From Planococcus citri (Eukaryota > Arthropoda > Insecta > Hemiptera > Pseudococcidae), in assembly GCF_950023065.1 (NCBI RefSeq), contig NC_088680.1, positions 8,978,559-9,042,558 on the forward strand: a stretch of DNA of 64,000 nucleotides. The letters run 5' to 3'. Shown in pieces: positions 12,701 to 23,390 of this stretch. The notes beneath the pieces were generated by a model that saw only the letters and a list, made by a program, of their open reading frames with translations, searched no databases and was not told where the DNA came from. Positions within the stretch are counted from its first letter, which is position 1; the number at the start of each line of letters is the position of its first letter. The position numbers and the translations under genes were made by a program.

Positions 12701-15700
12701 TCTCAGTGAATTGTTCGTGAGAGTATTATTTCATTTAAGGGAATCATTCACGAACGAATTGATTAATTTTTTAAAAGAACCATTCGCGAACTAATTGATC
12801 AATTCTTCAATTTATGAATCAATTCGTTCGCGAATGATTCACTAAAAATTATTCAATTTGGCCGCAAATGATTCACCAGAAATTAAACAATTCCTTCGTG
12901 AATGATTCACCAAAAATTAAGTAATGAATCGATTCGTTCACGAACAAGTCACTTATATGAATCAATTCGTTCGCGCAGGATTCACCAACAATTAATCAAT
13001 TTGTTCGCAAATTATTCGTCAACAAGTACTTAATCATTTCGTTCGTGAATGAATCACCAAAAATTAAGCAAATAAATCGATTCGTTCGCGAACGAGTCAC
13101 TTATATGAATTGATTCGTTCGCGAACAAGTCATTTATATGAACCAATTCGTTCGCGAATGATTCACTAAAAAATTCAATACCAAAAATTATTCAATTCGT
13201 TCGCGAATGATTCACCAAAAATTGAGTAAATGAATCAATTCGTTTGCGAACGAGTCAATCATATGAATCAATTCGTTCGTGAATGATTCACCAAAAATTA
13301 TTCAATTTGTAAATTATTTAATTCGTTCGCGAATGATTCGCCAAAAATTAATCAATTTGTTCGCCAATGATTCACCAAAAATTAGGTAAATGAATCGATT
13401 CGTTCGCGAACCAGTCACTCATATGAATCAATTCGTTCGTAAATGATTCACTAAAAATTCAATTCGTTCGCAAATGATTCGCCAAAAATTATTCAATTTG
13501 TTCGCGAATGATTCACCAAAAATTGATCAATTCGTTCGCGAATGATTCATCAAAAATTAATCAATTCGTTCGCGAAAGATTCACCGAAAGCTATTCAATT
13601 CGTTCGCGAATGATTCACCAAAAATTAAGTAAATAAATCGATTTTTTGCGAACGAGTCACTTACATGAATCAATTCGTTCGCAAATGATTCACTAAAAAA
13701 TTTAATTCGTTCGCGAATGATTCGTCAACAAGTACGAGTATCTAATCAATTCGTTCACGAAGGATTCACCAACAATTAATCAATTCGTTCTCGAATGATT
13801 TACCAAAAATTAAGTAAATGAGTCGATTCGTTCGCGAACGAATCACTCATATGAATCAATTCGTTCGTGAATGATTCACTAAAAAAATGAATTTGTTGTG
13901 AATGATTCACCAAAAATTATTCAATTTGTTCGCGAATGATTCTCCAACAATTATTCAATTCGTTCGCGAATGATTCACCAAAAATTGATCAATTTGTTCG
14001 CGAATGATTCACCAAAAATTAAGTAAATGAATCGGTTCGTTCGCGAACGAGTCACTCATATGAATCAATTCGTCCATGAATGATTCGCTAAAAAATTGAA
14101 TTTGTTGTGAATGATTCACCAAAAATTATTCAATTTGTTCGCGAATGACTCACCAAAAGTTTATCAATTCGTTCGCGAATGATTCACCTACAATTATTCA
14201 ATTTCTTTGCGAATGATTTACCAAAAATTAATCAATTTGTTCGCGAATGATTCACCAACAATTGAGTAAATAATCGATTTGTTCGCGAACGAGTCACTTA
14301 TATGAATCGATTCATTCGCAAATGATTCACTAAAAATTATTCAATTTGTTCGCGAATGATTCACCAAAAATTAATCAATTCGTTCGCGAATGATTCGCCA
14401 AAAATTATTCAATTCGTTCGCAAATGATTCTTCAACTACTATCTAATCATTTCGTTCGCGAATGATTCACCAAAAATCACGCAATTCGTTCACTCCAAAT
14501 AAACCATTCGCGAAAGATTCGTTCACTTTGGTCAGATTTTCTGCAAATGACCTGATTTTCAGTCAATTTTTTACCCTCGACAACCTTATTCATCAACATG
14601 AAAATATTTACAAAAATCTGGTCGTTCGCGAACGAATCGGTTTCACTCTAACAAACCGAGTGAACGTTGAATCATTATTGGTACAGGAATCATTGTCTAA
14701 AAACTTCTAATTCCCGAACGATATCGTCGTTCTGCTCAAACTCTTCACGAACAATCCGATCACAGCGAGAGAAAAATCGTTCGCAAGTGAGTCGATCTTT
14801 AAAAATCGAGTTGTCTCATTCAGTACTTCATCTAAGAGTATCGTCAAGATGCAAAAAATGATCTAAGATTAGAAACTGGGTTACAATTCGTCATCCTTCC
14901 AATTTTAATGAATCTTGACCTGTGGAAGGGGGAGTTAAGCCTTCGAAACTTTTGAAAATTAAGATTTGCTAAATTTGTGAATTTTTTCTCTTTGAATTGG
15001 AATAAATCCGCTGATCGTGATTTGGATTTTTTTTTTAAGTTCAGAAATGTTGAAAGCTTCTATTTTGGTTTTCTCTTTCCCTAATTTTTGTCATAAAAAA
15101 ATAAAAGTGATCCCCAAAAATGAGATCAAACTTTGAAAAATCTTGGGAAAATGTATCAGAACGGGCCAATCGAGTGGAAAATTTCACGCTCGCGTTTAAA
15201 AGCTCGTCAATGTAAAACGTCATCACCGCTATGTTGAAAGCTCTACGCACATATTGACACAATAAAAGAGACACGTTGACGAGTCCATGATTGGTGGTAA
15301 AGATAGGTAGGTAGACCGAATGTTATAATACGCGAAGCTAACCTAATGTGTGGCTCGAAGGAAGTATAACCAGGGTGTAGAATGACAAGGGGGGGGATGA
15401 AGAATACCACAGGGAAACGAAACGTTATAACAAAAGTACTTTATAAATATGCAACGAAAACACTTCATTCGCAACATTGTATAAGTGTGTATGAATGCTC
15501 GAGACGTGAGAATCGTCATCTGCTACCTATTTTTATTCTATAAATTCGAAAAAGGAATGAAAAAAAAAGAAGAAGAAGGAACTTCAAATAGCAAAAGCCC
15601 GCAGCAACGAAAGCTTTGTGAAGAGAACTTTTTGAATAAGTAATGAACACGAATATTAAGAATTCGTACCTTTTCTCTCGTCTATGTATGTATGTATTTT

Positions 15701-18700
15701 TTCCATAGCCCTTGACACTCTTGTATATCTCGAGTGTCCACTTGAAAAATGGAAAATATACGATGTTATTTGCGTAAAGCGAAACGCTTTGAATGGTAAA
15801 TAACTTTTAGAAACTCGCGAGTTTGTGTAGAGTACATGTCAATTTTATTTTTATTTTTTCCTCGTGTATACTATACGCCAAGCCTGGCGTATTAATTTTA
15901 AGCACTCGAACCTGTAACGCGATGAGGATGGAGGTTCGAGAGTCGATGGTGTAGAAAAAAACAAGGTTCCAGAAGTCACCCAAAGATCAGCACCCAAATT
16001 ATCTTATCATTGGCGCGATGAATTTAAATTTAAATTTAAAATTATTACGCATACGATAAACATACCTTTACCTTTTTTTACCTGTACTGGTTGGAAATTT
16101 ATGCTCGGAAAATGTTGCCATCTCGCTTCTGTATTCTTGCTTGGCGGTGTTATCAAGATGGAATGTTAATAAGATACCGTAATACAGAGCAAAGAATCGT
16201 TTTATTGATTGTTGAGGCTGCTGCGGCGACGACAGCGAAAGTATTAGAAGATTTGGTGGTTTTGTTTTGTTGGCGGCTCGCATTGATTTTTAATTTCGTT
16301 CAACACGTCTCTCGGATTTTCTAAAATGATTATTTGAAAAAGACCATCCCAGCGAGGTATTGATAGAGATTTCTATCGAGGTTCCCCCCCCCTCGATCTC
16401 CTGTACCCTTTCTATGTGATGTTTAGGTTGACGATGAGGATGGCAGCGACGACGTGAAAAAGTTATGGCTTTTTGAAAATCATTATATAGCGCATAAAAT
16501 AGATTTATCTCGGAGTAATTAAGCGATTTCCGTATAAATCTAGGTAAATAATGGAATAAAAAAATATTTTACGCATAACATAGTCGAAAAAATCCGTCCT
16601 TGACGTTTTAATGACCGATATAAAATGTAAGAAAAAAAAGTACTCGCTCGATTAATTGTCGTTTAATTCGTTTTTTTTTTCTTTACGTTTCGCGGGATTT
16701 ATTCGAAGAAGGATCAAAAAGAGGGGGAGACAGGTAAAGAGATGACGAAGTACGTCATAATCGCTGGAACATGCTACGAGTATATAGGAAAAAACGGGCC
16801 AAAAAGTTCAACCAGCTAGTACGAGTCTCTGTATAATATAATTAATTCGACGACTATCGTGTTTTTTAATCTTATATATATACTAAACTTAATCGATATA
16901 CATAACACGATATTATTGGGAGAGAATTTTTTCACGTATTGATACATTCGCGGCTTGACATCGGCTATCGATTATCTGCTAATCTGTTTAGACTTTAATA
17001 ACATCTAGAACAACTTCATTTTCAAACATTAACACGAATTTTAGTCGCATTCTTTGCTATATTTTATGTCGTCGATCGCGTCTCGATTAATTTTACGATC
17101 TCGCTTGTGTATATTCATCGCGTAAGATTATGCCTAGGCTTCTTCTACTATACGTATTAATGTTGGAAATCCAATCTAACAGAGGAGTCAGGTTTTATAA
17201 GCGTTGGAAAAAAAGGCCAGGTATATAGAATTTTGAACGTACTTGTGAGAAATTTGTAGTGGAAATATTTTCCAGTTTGCGTGAATTTTTTAGTGTATTG
17301 AAAGCGAGCGTTGTTCTGCAGATTTTTATGGAGTTGAGTGACCACTGGCCGTTGAATAGTGTTGAATTGTAGATTGATCGAAACTGGCGAGGGAGAAGGA
17401 GGGATGAAATTTAGACTGGAATTGGCCAATGAAGGGACCAGCCAAGATTCATTGAAATTGCATGGATAGCGAATTGGAACCCAATTTTTGATCTTAGATC
17501 ATCTCTTGCATCTCAACGATATTCTTAGATGAAGTACTGAATCTGAAAAATCGATTTTTAAAGATCGACTCACTTGTGAACGATTTTTCTCTCGCAGTGA
17601 TCGGATTGTTCGTGAAGAGTTTGAGCAGACCGACGATATCGTTCGTGAATTAGAAGTTTTCAGATAATGATTCCTGTACCAACAATAATTCAACGTTCAT
17701 TTGGTTTGTTTAGAGTGAACGAGTCATTCGCGAACGACCAGAGCTTAAAAAATATTTTCATGCTGATAAATGATTGTTGAGAGAAAAAAAATTGAACTAA
17801 AAATCAGATCATTTGTAGAAAATTTGATCAAATTGAACGAATCGTTCGCGAACGACCGGATTTTAAAAAATATTTTCATGCTGATGAATGATTGTTGAGA
17901 CTAGAGAAAAAAAATTGAACTAAAAATCAGGTCGTTTGTTGAGAATTTATACAAAGTGAACGAATCATTCGCGAACGACCGTATTCTCAAAAATATTTTC
18001 ATGCTGATGAATGATTATTGAGACTAGAGAAAAAAAATTGAACCAAAAATCAGGTCATTTGTAGAAATTTTGTTCAAAGTGAATGAATCGTTCGCGAACG
18101 GTTCGTTTAGAGTGAACGAATCATTCGCGAACGACCGGATTTTCAAAAATATTTTCATGCCGATGAATGATTGTTGAGACTAGAGAAAAAAAATTGAACT
18201 AAAAATCAGGTCATTTGTAGAAAATTCGATTAAAGTGAACGAATCATTCGCGAACGACCGGATTAAAAAAAATATTTTCATGCTGATGAATGATTGTTGA
18301 GACTAGAGAAAAAAAATTGAACCAAAAATCAGGTCATTTGTAGAAAATTTAATCAAAGTGAACGAATCGTTCGCGAATGGTTCGTTTGGAGTGAACGAAT
18401 CACTCGCGAACGACTTGATTTTATCCATAATTGTTTAGTGTTGATTTATTTTTGTTCTGAATGAGCACGTTTTTTTTAAAAAAAAGAATGTGCTATTGTG
18501 CTCAAAATGAACGAATCGTTCGCGAACGAACGGGTTGTTCTAGGAAAACAAATTATTCGCGAATGATATGATTTTTTGAAAATTTTCAGTGTTTTGGTGT
18601 TGATGAAATGAGTGTTCAGAATAATCAGGTCGTTATGAATAATTTGCTCAAATCAAACGAATCGTTCGCGAATGACTCGTTTGAAGAGAACGAATCAGTT

Positions 18701-21296
18701 GCGAATTATTAGACCTGTTCAATATTGTTGAATGCTGGTTTGTTCTGAATAATCACAATCAGGTTATTTACGAAAGATTTGCCGAGAATGAAGGAATGGT
18801 TCCTCGAACGGTTTGTTTGGAATGAACGAATCATTCGCGAACGATATGATTTTTTGAAAATTTTCAGTGTTTTGGTGTTGATGAATGATTGTTTAGAATT
18901 ATCAAGTAATTACCAACATAATGAATAATTTGCTCAAATTTATCGAATCGTTCGCGAACGGCTCGTTTGAGACGAACGAATCATTTTCAAAATATTAGAC
19001 TTGTTTAATATTATTTATTGCTGAATTATTTTGGTTCAGAATAATCACTAATCAGTTAATTTATGAAGGATTTGTTCGAAATAAATGAATCGTTCTCAAA
19101 TGGTTCATACAGAGTGAAAGAATCATTCGCGAACGACTTTATTTTTTTGGAATAGTTTGATTTTAACGAAGAATGATTCAGAATAATCAGGTTATCAGTG
19201 AACGAATTGTTCATTTGAAGTGTATGAATCATTCGCGAACGATAGTTTTTTTTGTAAATGTTAGAATGTTTGAGTTCTGATAAATAATTGCTAAGAATTA
19301 CCGGGTCACTTGTGAACAATTCGTCCAAAGTGAACAAATCGTTCGCGAACGGCATGTTTGAAGTGAACAGATCATTCGTAAAGACTTGTTTTTTTTTCTG
19401 TAATCCGAGGAACGGTGTACAATTTGCTCAAAGTGAACGAATCGTTCGCGAACGATTGATTTGAAGTGTAAGAATCTTTTGCGATCGATAATTCTTTCAG
19501 GAACTGAGAATGTCCAAGTGTTTATGAATTATTTTTCAGAATAATTGATTCATTTGTGAATGATTTGCTCGAATTGAAGGAATCGTTCGCGAACGGTATG
19601 TTCAGAGTGAATAAATCATTCACGAACGACTTAAATTTTTTCTGAATGTTCTTGTGTTGATGAATGACCGTTCAAGACGATCAGGTCATCGCGATGAACG
19701 ATTCGCTCAAAGTGAACCAATCGTTCGCGAACGATTCATTTGCGGTGAACGAATCTTTTGCAAACGATATGACAATTCTTTTGGAAATTTAGATTGTTTG
19801 AGTGTGTATATGGATAATTTTTCAGAATAATTGAGTCATTTGGGGATGATTTGCTCGAAGCGAAGGAATCGTTCGCGAACGGTATGTTCAAAGTGAACAG
19901 ATCATTTACGAACCACCTGAATTTTTTCACAATGTTATTGTGTTAATGAATGATCATTCAGGATGATCAGATCATCGATGAACGATTTGCTCAAAGTGAA
20001 CGAATCGTTCGCGAACGACCTCATCATTTTTTTTGAAATGTTTGAATGCTAATAAATAATTTTACAGGCCATTTACGTCATTTGTCAATATCTGCGATGG
20101 AGTTAATGAACCATTCGCGAACGATATGATTTTCACAGAATATTTGCATGTTGATGAATGATTCGTTCGTCAACGGTTTTGTTCGAAAAGTAGAATGAAT
20201 CGTTCACTTCTGAGGTAAGCGAATCATTATTGAACGAGTTCGTGAAATAACCTTGTCCTCAGGTCGGTTGTGAATTATTGTTCGAAAATGATTGGGGCCC
20301 CTGTAGAGTAAAGGAGTCGTTCGTGAATGATTTGATTGTTGTGATCTGGATTTTTGTTTTTGCGCATGAGAGTCGAATTGTTTATGAACGTGTTTTTAGA
20401 TAGGAATATTATCTGAATTTTTTCGCAAAATAAACTCCAATCGATTGGGAAATCCAATGAAACAAAGAGTGGGAGATGAATTTGTTGAATTGAAGCAGTT
20501 GAGAAAAGCCTTGAATTGAAATTTTTTCCAATCGTCTTTCCTTTTTCCGTTTCCCTTCTTCTTTGCAATTTTCTTCAAGTAACGCTTTCCAGTAGATTTA
20601 TTTGTGCTTCTTGAGCTGAATAATGTAAAATTGAAATTGTATCTACTACATGTTAACCCACATACCTTCCAGGTTCACCCTCCGACCACACTCTCGGCGT
20701 AATCAGCAACTCATCGCTATGCGTCGAAATGTTACATTCCAGAGACCTTTCCTCCTCAATGGAATCCCTAGCTTACGACTCGAGCAGCACAACATCCCCA
20801 AACAGTATCCATCCCAGTGCCCAAGTCGGTGGTCCACCTCAACGCACCAAACGAATGCGCACCTCGTTCAAACACCATCAACTGCGGACCATGAAATCGT
20901 ACTTCAACGTTAATCAAAATCCAGACGCCAAAGATCTGAAACAACTCGCTCAAAAGACTGGACTCTCCAAAAGAGTGCTTCAGGTAAATTCTATTCTGTT
21001 GCTTCATCATTCAAGTCGTATATGTAAACTAAAATTGGAAATTTGGAATGTAGGTTTGGTTTCAGAACGCTAGAGCTAAATGGAGACGGAACATGATGCG
21101 TCAAGAGTCATCCCAAGCTGCAAATGGTATCAGTTTATTACCTCCCAGTGGATCAGTCAATGGTATAAGGAACGAGGACGCAGGCAATGGCCTCATGTCC
21201 AGAGAACCTAGTGGTATCGATGTTGAAGAGTATAATCGACAAAGACAGCAGCCAACTAATTCTAGTCAATCTTTACATTTCGAAGAATTATATTGA
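3426..21296 (+). CDS. ap: apterous, LIM-homeodomain transcription factor (3' part of the gene, three exons)
   Basis: Coding exons are 3426-3796, 20673-20983 and 21054-21296, joined in phases 1 and 0, giving about 307 residues and a TGA stop. The order is LIM2 zinc finger, a basic GRPRKRK motif, a Ser-rich linker, the homeodomain and a short tail. Apterous is a nuclear selector factor. In flies it specifies dorsal wing identity and neuronal fates, and its LIM domains bind Chip/LDB cofactors (established knowledge). Homeodomain wording (KRMRTSFKHHQLRTMKSYF, VWFQNARAKWRRNMM) and a LIM2 with RELVMRARD and DGLIYCR support apterous over other LIM-HD classes. LIM1 and the start codon lie upstream of the window, so the gene is partial here. 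The 16.9-kb intron is filled with repeats. A neighbouring SLC19A gene lies about 29 kb downstream in opposite orientation. Confidence 0.92.
4540..5225. repeat. Minisatellite, about 27-bp units
   Basis: Tandem degenerate copies of a unit close to TTTTTGGTGAAAATTGGTGA with TGATT continuation. The unit repeats roughly every 27-30 bases, often with GATGAT or GATCAT cores. Two minus-strand frames of 130 and 75 codons within it translate to monotonous Ile/Phe/Lys/Ser-rich sequence and are repeat artefacts. Confidence 0.85.
5226..7391. other. Intronic DNA, no gene seen
   Basis: 5226-5640 and 6640-7390 are AT-rich, low-information sequence. 5650-6640 is less repetitive and more base-balanced. Short frames on both strands carry no domain. 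I see no exon with credible splice sites in an apterous-compatible frame. Confidence 0.35.
7826..8493. mobile_element. Inverted-repeat (foldback/MITE-like) element inside the retrotransposon
   Basis: The left arm from about 7826 (GGATAGCCAATATGTGAGTT…) matches the reverse complement of the right arm ending about 8499 (GGATAGTCAATATGTAAGTT…). Similarity spans roughly 150 bases including CACATGGCTGAAAA and ATTCGACCAGATCTGACA. The arms enclose about 330 AT-rich bases. No protein is encoded and no clear target duplication was found, so the exact ends are uncertain. Confidence 0.7.
8502..8736. mobile_element. hAT-type MITE, 235 bp with 8-bp target duplication
   Basis: The element begins CAGGGCCAGACCCA and ends TGGGTCTGGGCCTG, which are inverted copies with one mismatch. 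It is flanked by perfect direct repeats ATCCCGCA at 8494-8501 and 8737-8744. An 8-bp target duplication with CAGGG-like termini is the signature of hAT transposons. No transposase is encoded, so it is a non-autonomous copy. Subterminal CCGAGAT motifs occur near both ends. Confidence 0.85.
9415..9720. repeat. Dispersed repeat (copy 1 of a family also at 29.4 and 32.2 kb)
   Basis: Contains CGGACAAAGCTAGATC, GCTGAAATTTGG, TTCGACxCACCAAAT and GATTGGAAACtGTTT followed by CAGTTxTGGAGC. The same string of blocks recurs at about 29405-29580 and, inverted, at about 32130-32350. There they form the inner ends of a foldback element, so this is probably a fragment of that family. Confidence 0.65.
9760..10430. 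repeat. Degenerate AT-rich tandem repeat
   Basis: Loosely repeated blocks of GCAATTTTTGGC, AAAAAGCGAGA and CAATTTTTxGAAAAA on the plus strand, with spacing of about 35-70 bases. A 106-codon minus-strand frame here is low-complexity and is rejected as a gene. Confidence 0.55.
10431..12109. other. Low-repeat intronic island
   Basis: About 10800-11900 is less repetitive than its surroundings, with mixed base composition and few long homopolymers. No convincing coding exon was seen. It is one of several unique islands inside the apterous intron and a reasonable place to look for conserved enhancers; that function is inference. Confidence 0.3.
12110..12600. repeat. Degenerate direct repeats, about 120 bp
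   Basis: Four diverged blocks share a CCCxCGAxxTTGAAAAAAA core (near 12160, 12268, 12405 and weakly 12570). Each is preceded by a pyrimidine-rich segment with C runs. They encode nothing. Confidence 0.45.
12640..14870 (+). repeat. Left arm of giant inverted structure: TTCGTTCGCGAA satellite
   Basis: From about 12690 to 14480 the DNA is a tandem array of a 34-bp monomer close to TTCGTTCGCGAATGATTCAC plus CAAAAATTAATCAA, in dozens of copies. Every second to fourth unit has a longer variant with GAACGAGTCACT and CATATGAATCAATTC. The core TTCGCGAA is itself a perfect palindrome. From 14480 to 14870 the array passes into a segment with TTTCACTCTAACAAACC and GATCACAGCGAGAGAAAAAT. That segment is the reverse complement of the start of the right arm (17490-17900). 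No protein is encoded. Confidence 0.9.
14871..17489. other. Unique spacer between the inverted satellite arms
   Basis: About 2.6 kb of low-repeat sequence with mixed base composition, including ATTTAAATTTAAATTTAAAA at 16024-16043 and a GCTGCGGCGACGACAGC block near 16211. Open frames are short and overlap on both strands without a domain. It may be original apterous intron, or cargo of an element whose arms are the flanking arrays. Confidence 0.4.
17490..20340 (-). repeat. Right arm of giant inverted structure: 120-150 bp TTCGCGAA repeats
   Basis: The first 400 bases (TCTTAGATCATCTC… GATTCCTGTACCAACAATAA) are the reverse complement of 14480-14870. From 17700 to 18420 there is a regular array with a period near 122 bases: GAACGAATCATTCGCGAACG, an ATATTTTCATGCTGATGAAT block, GAGACTAGAGAAAAAAAATT, then ATCAGGTCATTTGTAGAAAA. 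From 18420 to 20340 the units are longer (about 130-150) and more diverged, but each keeps one or two TTCGCGAA cores. The monomer differs from the 34-bp unit of the left arm although the core is the same. Confidence 0.88.
20673..20983 (+). CDS. ap: apterous exon: linker and homeodomain residues 1-46
   Basis: It follows ATACCTTCCAG and ends CTTCAG before gtaaattc. Two bases complete the split codon from the LIM2 exon, then 103 codons follow. Residues 1-55 are a Ser-rich linker (SSSMESLAYDSSSTTSPNS). The homeodomain starts at TKRMRTSFKHHQ (20846) with R5, F8 and F20 in place. HHQLRTMKSYF and NPDAKDLKQLAQKTGL are near-invariant in apterous and LHX2/9. The exon ends at residue 46 (VLQ), a known intron position in this class. 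Confidence 0.95.
20984..21053 (+). other. ap: 70-bp intron inside the homeobox
   Basis: It starts GTAAATTC and ends GGAATGTAG. Reading through it breaks the homeodomain, while removing it gives VLQ-VWFQNARAKW. It is phase 0. Confidence 0.93.
21054..21296 (+). CDS. ap: apterous terminal exon: recognition helix and C-terminal tail
   Basis: It begins GTT TGG TTT CAG AAC, encoding homeodomain residues 47-60 (W48, F49, N51 and R53 present). It continues with RRNMMRQESSQAANG and a polar tail ending QSLHFEELY and TGA at 21294-21296. The tail after the homeodomain is about 66 residues and low in hydrophobic residues. No poly-Q or Thr/Pro-rich segment of the kind seen in vertebrate LHX2 is evident. 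Confidence 0.94.
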   Translation, partial: VWFQNARAKWRRNMMRQESSQAANGISLLPPSGSVNGIRNEDAGNGLMSREPSGIDVEEYNRQRQQPTNSSQSLHFEELY

Positions 21297-21476
21297 GCAG
21301 AGTTACCCCATCTCCATTTTTAACGCATGTGCGCATTTTAAACATATTTTGTGTACTGTGTGAAATGGCGACATTATGCATTTATATTGTACAGTAGCGC
21401 ATCGAGGGTTTACCTGTGTTGGGAAAAGCATTGGTTATTGAATAGATTTGAAGGAAATTCGACTCAGACTCGAGAT
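21297..21476 (+). other. ap: Proximal 3' untranslated region of apterous
   Basis: Unique sequence directly after the stop. No AATAAA is seen before the repeat block that starts near 21477. A fitting AATAAA with downstream unique sequence occurs only at 23625, so the 3' UTR may run through the inserted repeats. This is inference. Confidence 0.4.
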
Positions 21477-22800
21477 TTTGTCGAAATTTTAGAGGACAGA
21501 TTGAAAATAGAATTCATTTTGAGTCAGCATGTTCTATGAAAATTGTAGAAATTTTCTACAATGTGTCTCAATAGTGTCTATCTGGAGTACAAATGCTCTG
21601 ATCGCGAAACGGACCTCATTTTCGAGTTCAGCGACCTCGAAAACCTTGAAATCGATATGCATGAAAGATTTTTATCATTTTTTAAGGTGCTTCACCCCCT
21701 CCCCACCCAATTTTCACCCCCGACATATTCTACTATTGAATTTAAACCAAGAAGAACAAAATTTTTCAATGTTCAATTCGCACCTCGGGAGTAATAAGGT
21801 GACATCTCAAAAAAGTGAAATTTTACAGGAGAGTGATTTTCTTATTTTTTTAAACTTGATTCATTATTTTTATCAACTTATAATTAATTGTGAGGAATGA
21901 ATAGCACCTCATTTTAAAGATCTGGTATCCTACCTTCATTTAGCATAAGAACACTTTGAAAAATAAAATCGTAAAGAGGAAACATTTCAATGTTTGGAAA
22001 ACATTTTGAGTTAGCACCTTTCATTAAAGTTGATGTGGAGGCGAAAGGAAGCGTCCAAAAAAAAATTCATGACTTCAAAGTTGTAGAGAATTAAATTTCC
22101 AATCGACATAATGTTGTTAGTTTTTTTCTAGAGTGCTTAGTTTTTGAGTTTTTCTCAAAAAACTAAAATTTCATGATATGTGCAAATTCATTTTTCTGAA
22201 AAGTGATCAATTTAAAAAATTTTTTCCATTTGGTACAAACCAATAAAAAATGCACTCCTTGTGACTATTTCTAACTGACAAACATTCAAAACAATCAAAA
22301 CTGTTTATTAACACTTTGTATGTACGAAATTTGCTCAAAAAAGGTGAAGTTTTTTGAGATGTCACCTTATAACTAAGAACAACTTGCAATGTTGTTGAGA
22401 TTTTGAGTTAGGCCATTTGGGTTTTTTACATGATCCAGATACTGTACCCAACTCAAAGTGTTATTTTTGGTTGAGGGGGGTCATACAAGCCCCAAAAATG
22501 CAAAAACATCAAAATCAATTTTTTTTGAGATGTCACCTTATTACTCCCGAGGTGCGAATTGTTCATGATACGTAAGTATCAAAAACTTTTATTCCTTTAT
22601 TTGAAATAGATGGAGATTTTTTAAAACTGGGGTGGGGCAGAGGGGTACTGTAGAGGGGGTTAAATTCAAAAAAATGATAATATATCGTCATGTATATCGA
22701 TTTCATGGGTTTTGGACTCACTGATTCCGAATCCGGGGTTGGTTTTCACTTTGGAGCAGATTTTCAAACAATATGTGCAACAAATCAATGAAATTCGACT
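21477..22800. repeat. Inverted-repeat element, copy 1 (interrupted)
   Basis: The left half (GAATTCATTTTGAGTCAGCA, TTCGAGTTCAGCGACCTCGA, AATCGATATGCATGAAAGAT) and the right half (ATGTATATCGATTTCATGGG, GATTCCGAATCCGGGG) are diverged inverted relatives. The same left-right pair recurs uninterrupted at 22845-23390, so the two copies are a direct duplication of about 550-600 bases. Copy 1 is split by the TIR element at 21772-22563. Confidence 0.7.
21772..22563. mobile_element. TIR element nested in copy 1, about 790 bp
   Basis: The termini are inverted copies of at least 40 bases: CAATTCGCACCTCGGGAGTA plus ATAAGGTGACATCTCAAAAA at the left, its reverse complement at 22523-22563. Comparison with the uninterrupted copy near 23120 (AATGTTTATGG) shows the element sits directly after AATGTT, with a possible TT duplication. 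A second GAGATGTCACCTTAT occurs inside at about 22358. It encodes no transposase. Confidence 0.75.
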
Positions 22801-22844
22801 CAGCTTTCTAATCCTCATCTCTTACTTGAGATCTTGGTCAAAAT

Positions 22845-23390
22845 TTTAATGGGCAGATTCAAAATAGAATTCATCTTGAGTCAACATGTTCTATGAAATT
22901 GCAGAAATTCACTAAAAAGCGCCCCAACTTGTGTCTATCTCAACTAAGAGTGCTCTGATCGTGAAACTAATGTCATTTTCGAGCTCAGCGACTTCAAAAA
23001 CCTTGAAATCGATATGCATGAAAGATTTTTATCATGTTTTGAGGGTGCTTCATCCCCTCCCCCCACTCTCCCACCCCATTACATTCCGCTGTTAAATTGA
23101 AACCAATAAGAATATATTTTAAATGTTTATGGCACATATTAAAAACTCTGGTTCTTTTATTTGAAGCAAGTCGAGATTTTAAAAATGAAGGGGGCTGAGG
23201 GGTTGCATTGGAGGGGGTTAATTCTGAAAAATGATAATATATCGTCATGTATATCGATTTCATGGGTTTCGATGCCGCTGATTTCGAATCCGGGGTTACT
23301 TTTCACTTTTGAGCAAATTTTGAAACGATTCGAGCAAAAAAATCAATTTCCGGACTTCGAATCGATTAAAAATAGGAATTTTTGAAAGCT
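22845..23390. repeat. Inverted-repeat element, copy 2 (uninterrupted)
   Basis: A direct repeat of 21477-22800 without the nested element. It shares GAATTCATCTTGAGTCAACA, AATCGATATGCATGAAAGAT, GATAATATATCGTCATGTAT and GAATCCGGGGTT, diverged by roughly one base in eight by eye. Confidence 0.72.

Larger units (their letters stand above)
3797..20672 (+). other. ap: apterous large intron (16,876 bp)
   Basis: It begins GTATTG after codon phase 1 and ends CATACCTTCCAG, so both splice sites are canonical. It separates LIM2 from the homeobox exon. No host coding exon was recognised inside it. It contains a minisatellite, a retrotransposon remnant, MITE-like elements and the giant inverted satellite described below, with low-repeat islands between them. 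Confidence 0.85.

Noticed and set aside
15880..15960. tRNA-like segment with GGTTCGAG
   Set aside because: No acceptor-stem pairing, D-loop or anticodon arm could be formed around it.
14667..17693. Two similar 64-codon frames at 14667-14861 (+) and 17499-17693 (-) as a duplicated peptide gene
   Set aside because: They are the inner ends of the inverted satellite arms; no start context or domain supports a peptide.
12640..20340. CRISPR-like array
   Set aside because: Units are contiguous or imperfect satellites with no unique spacers of constant length, in a eukaryotic intron.
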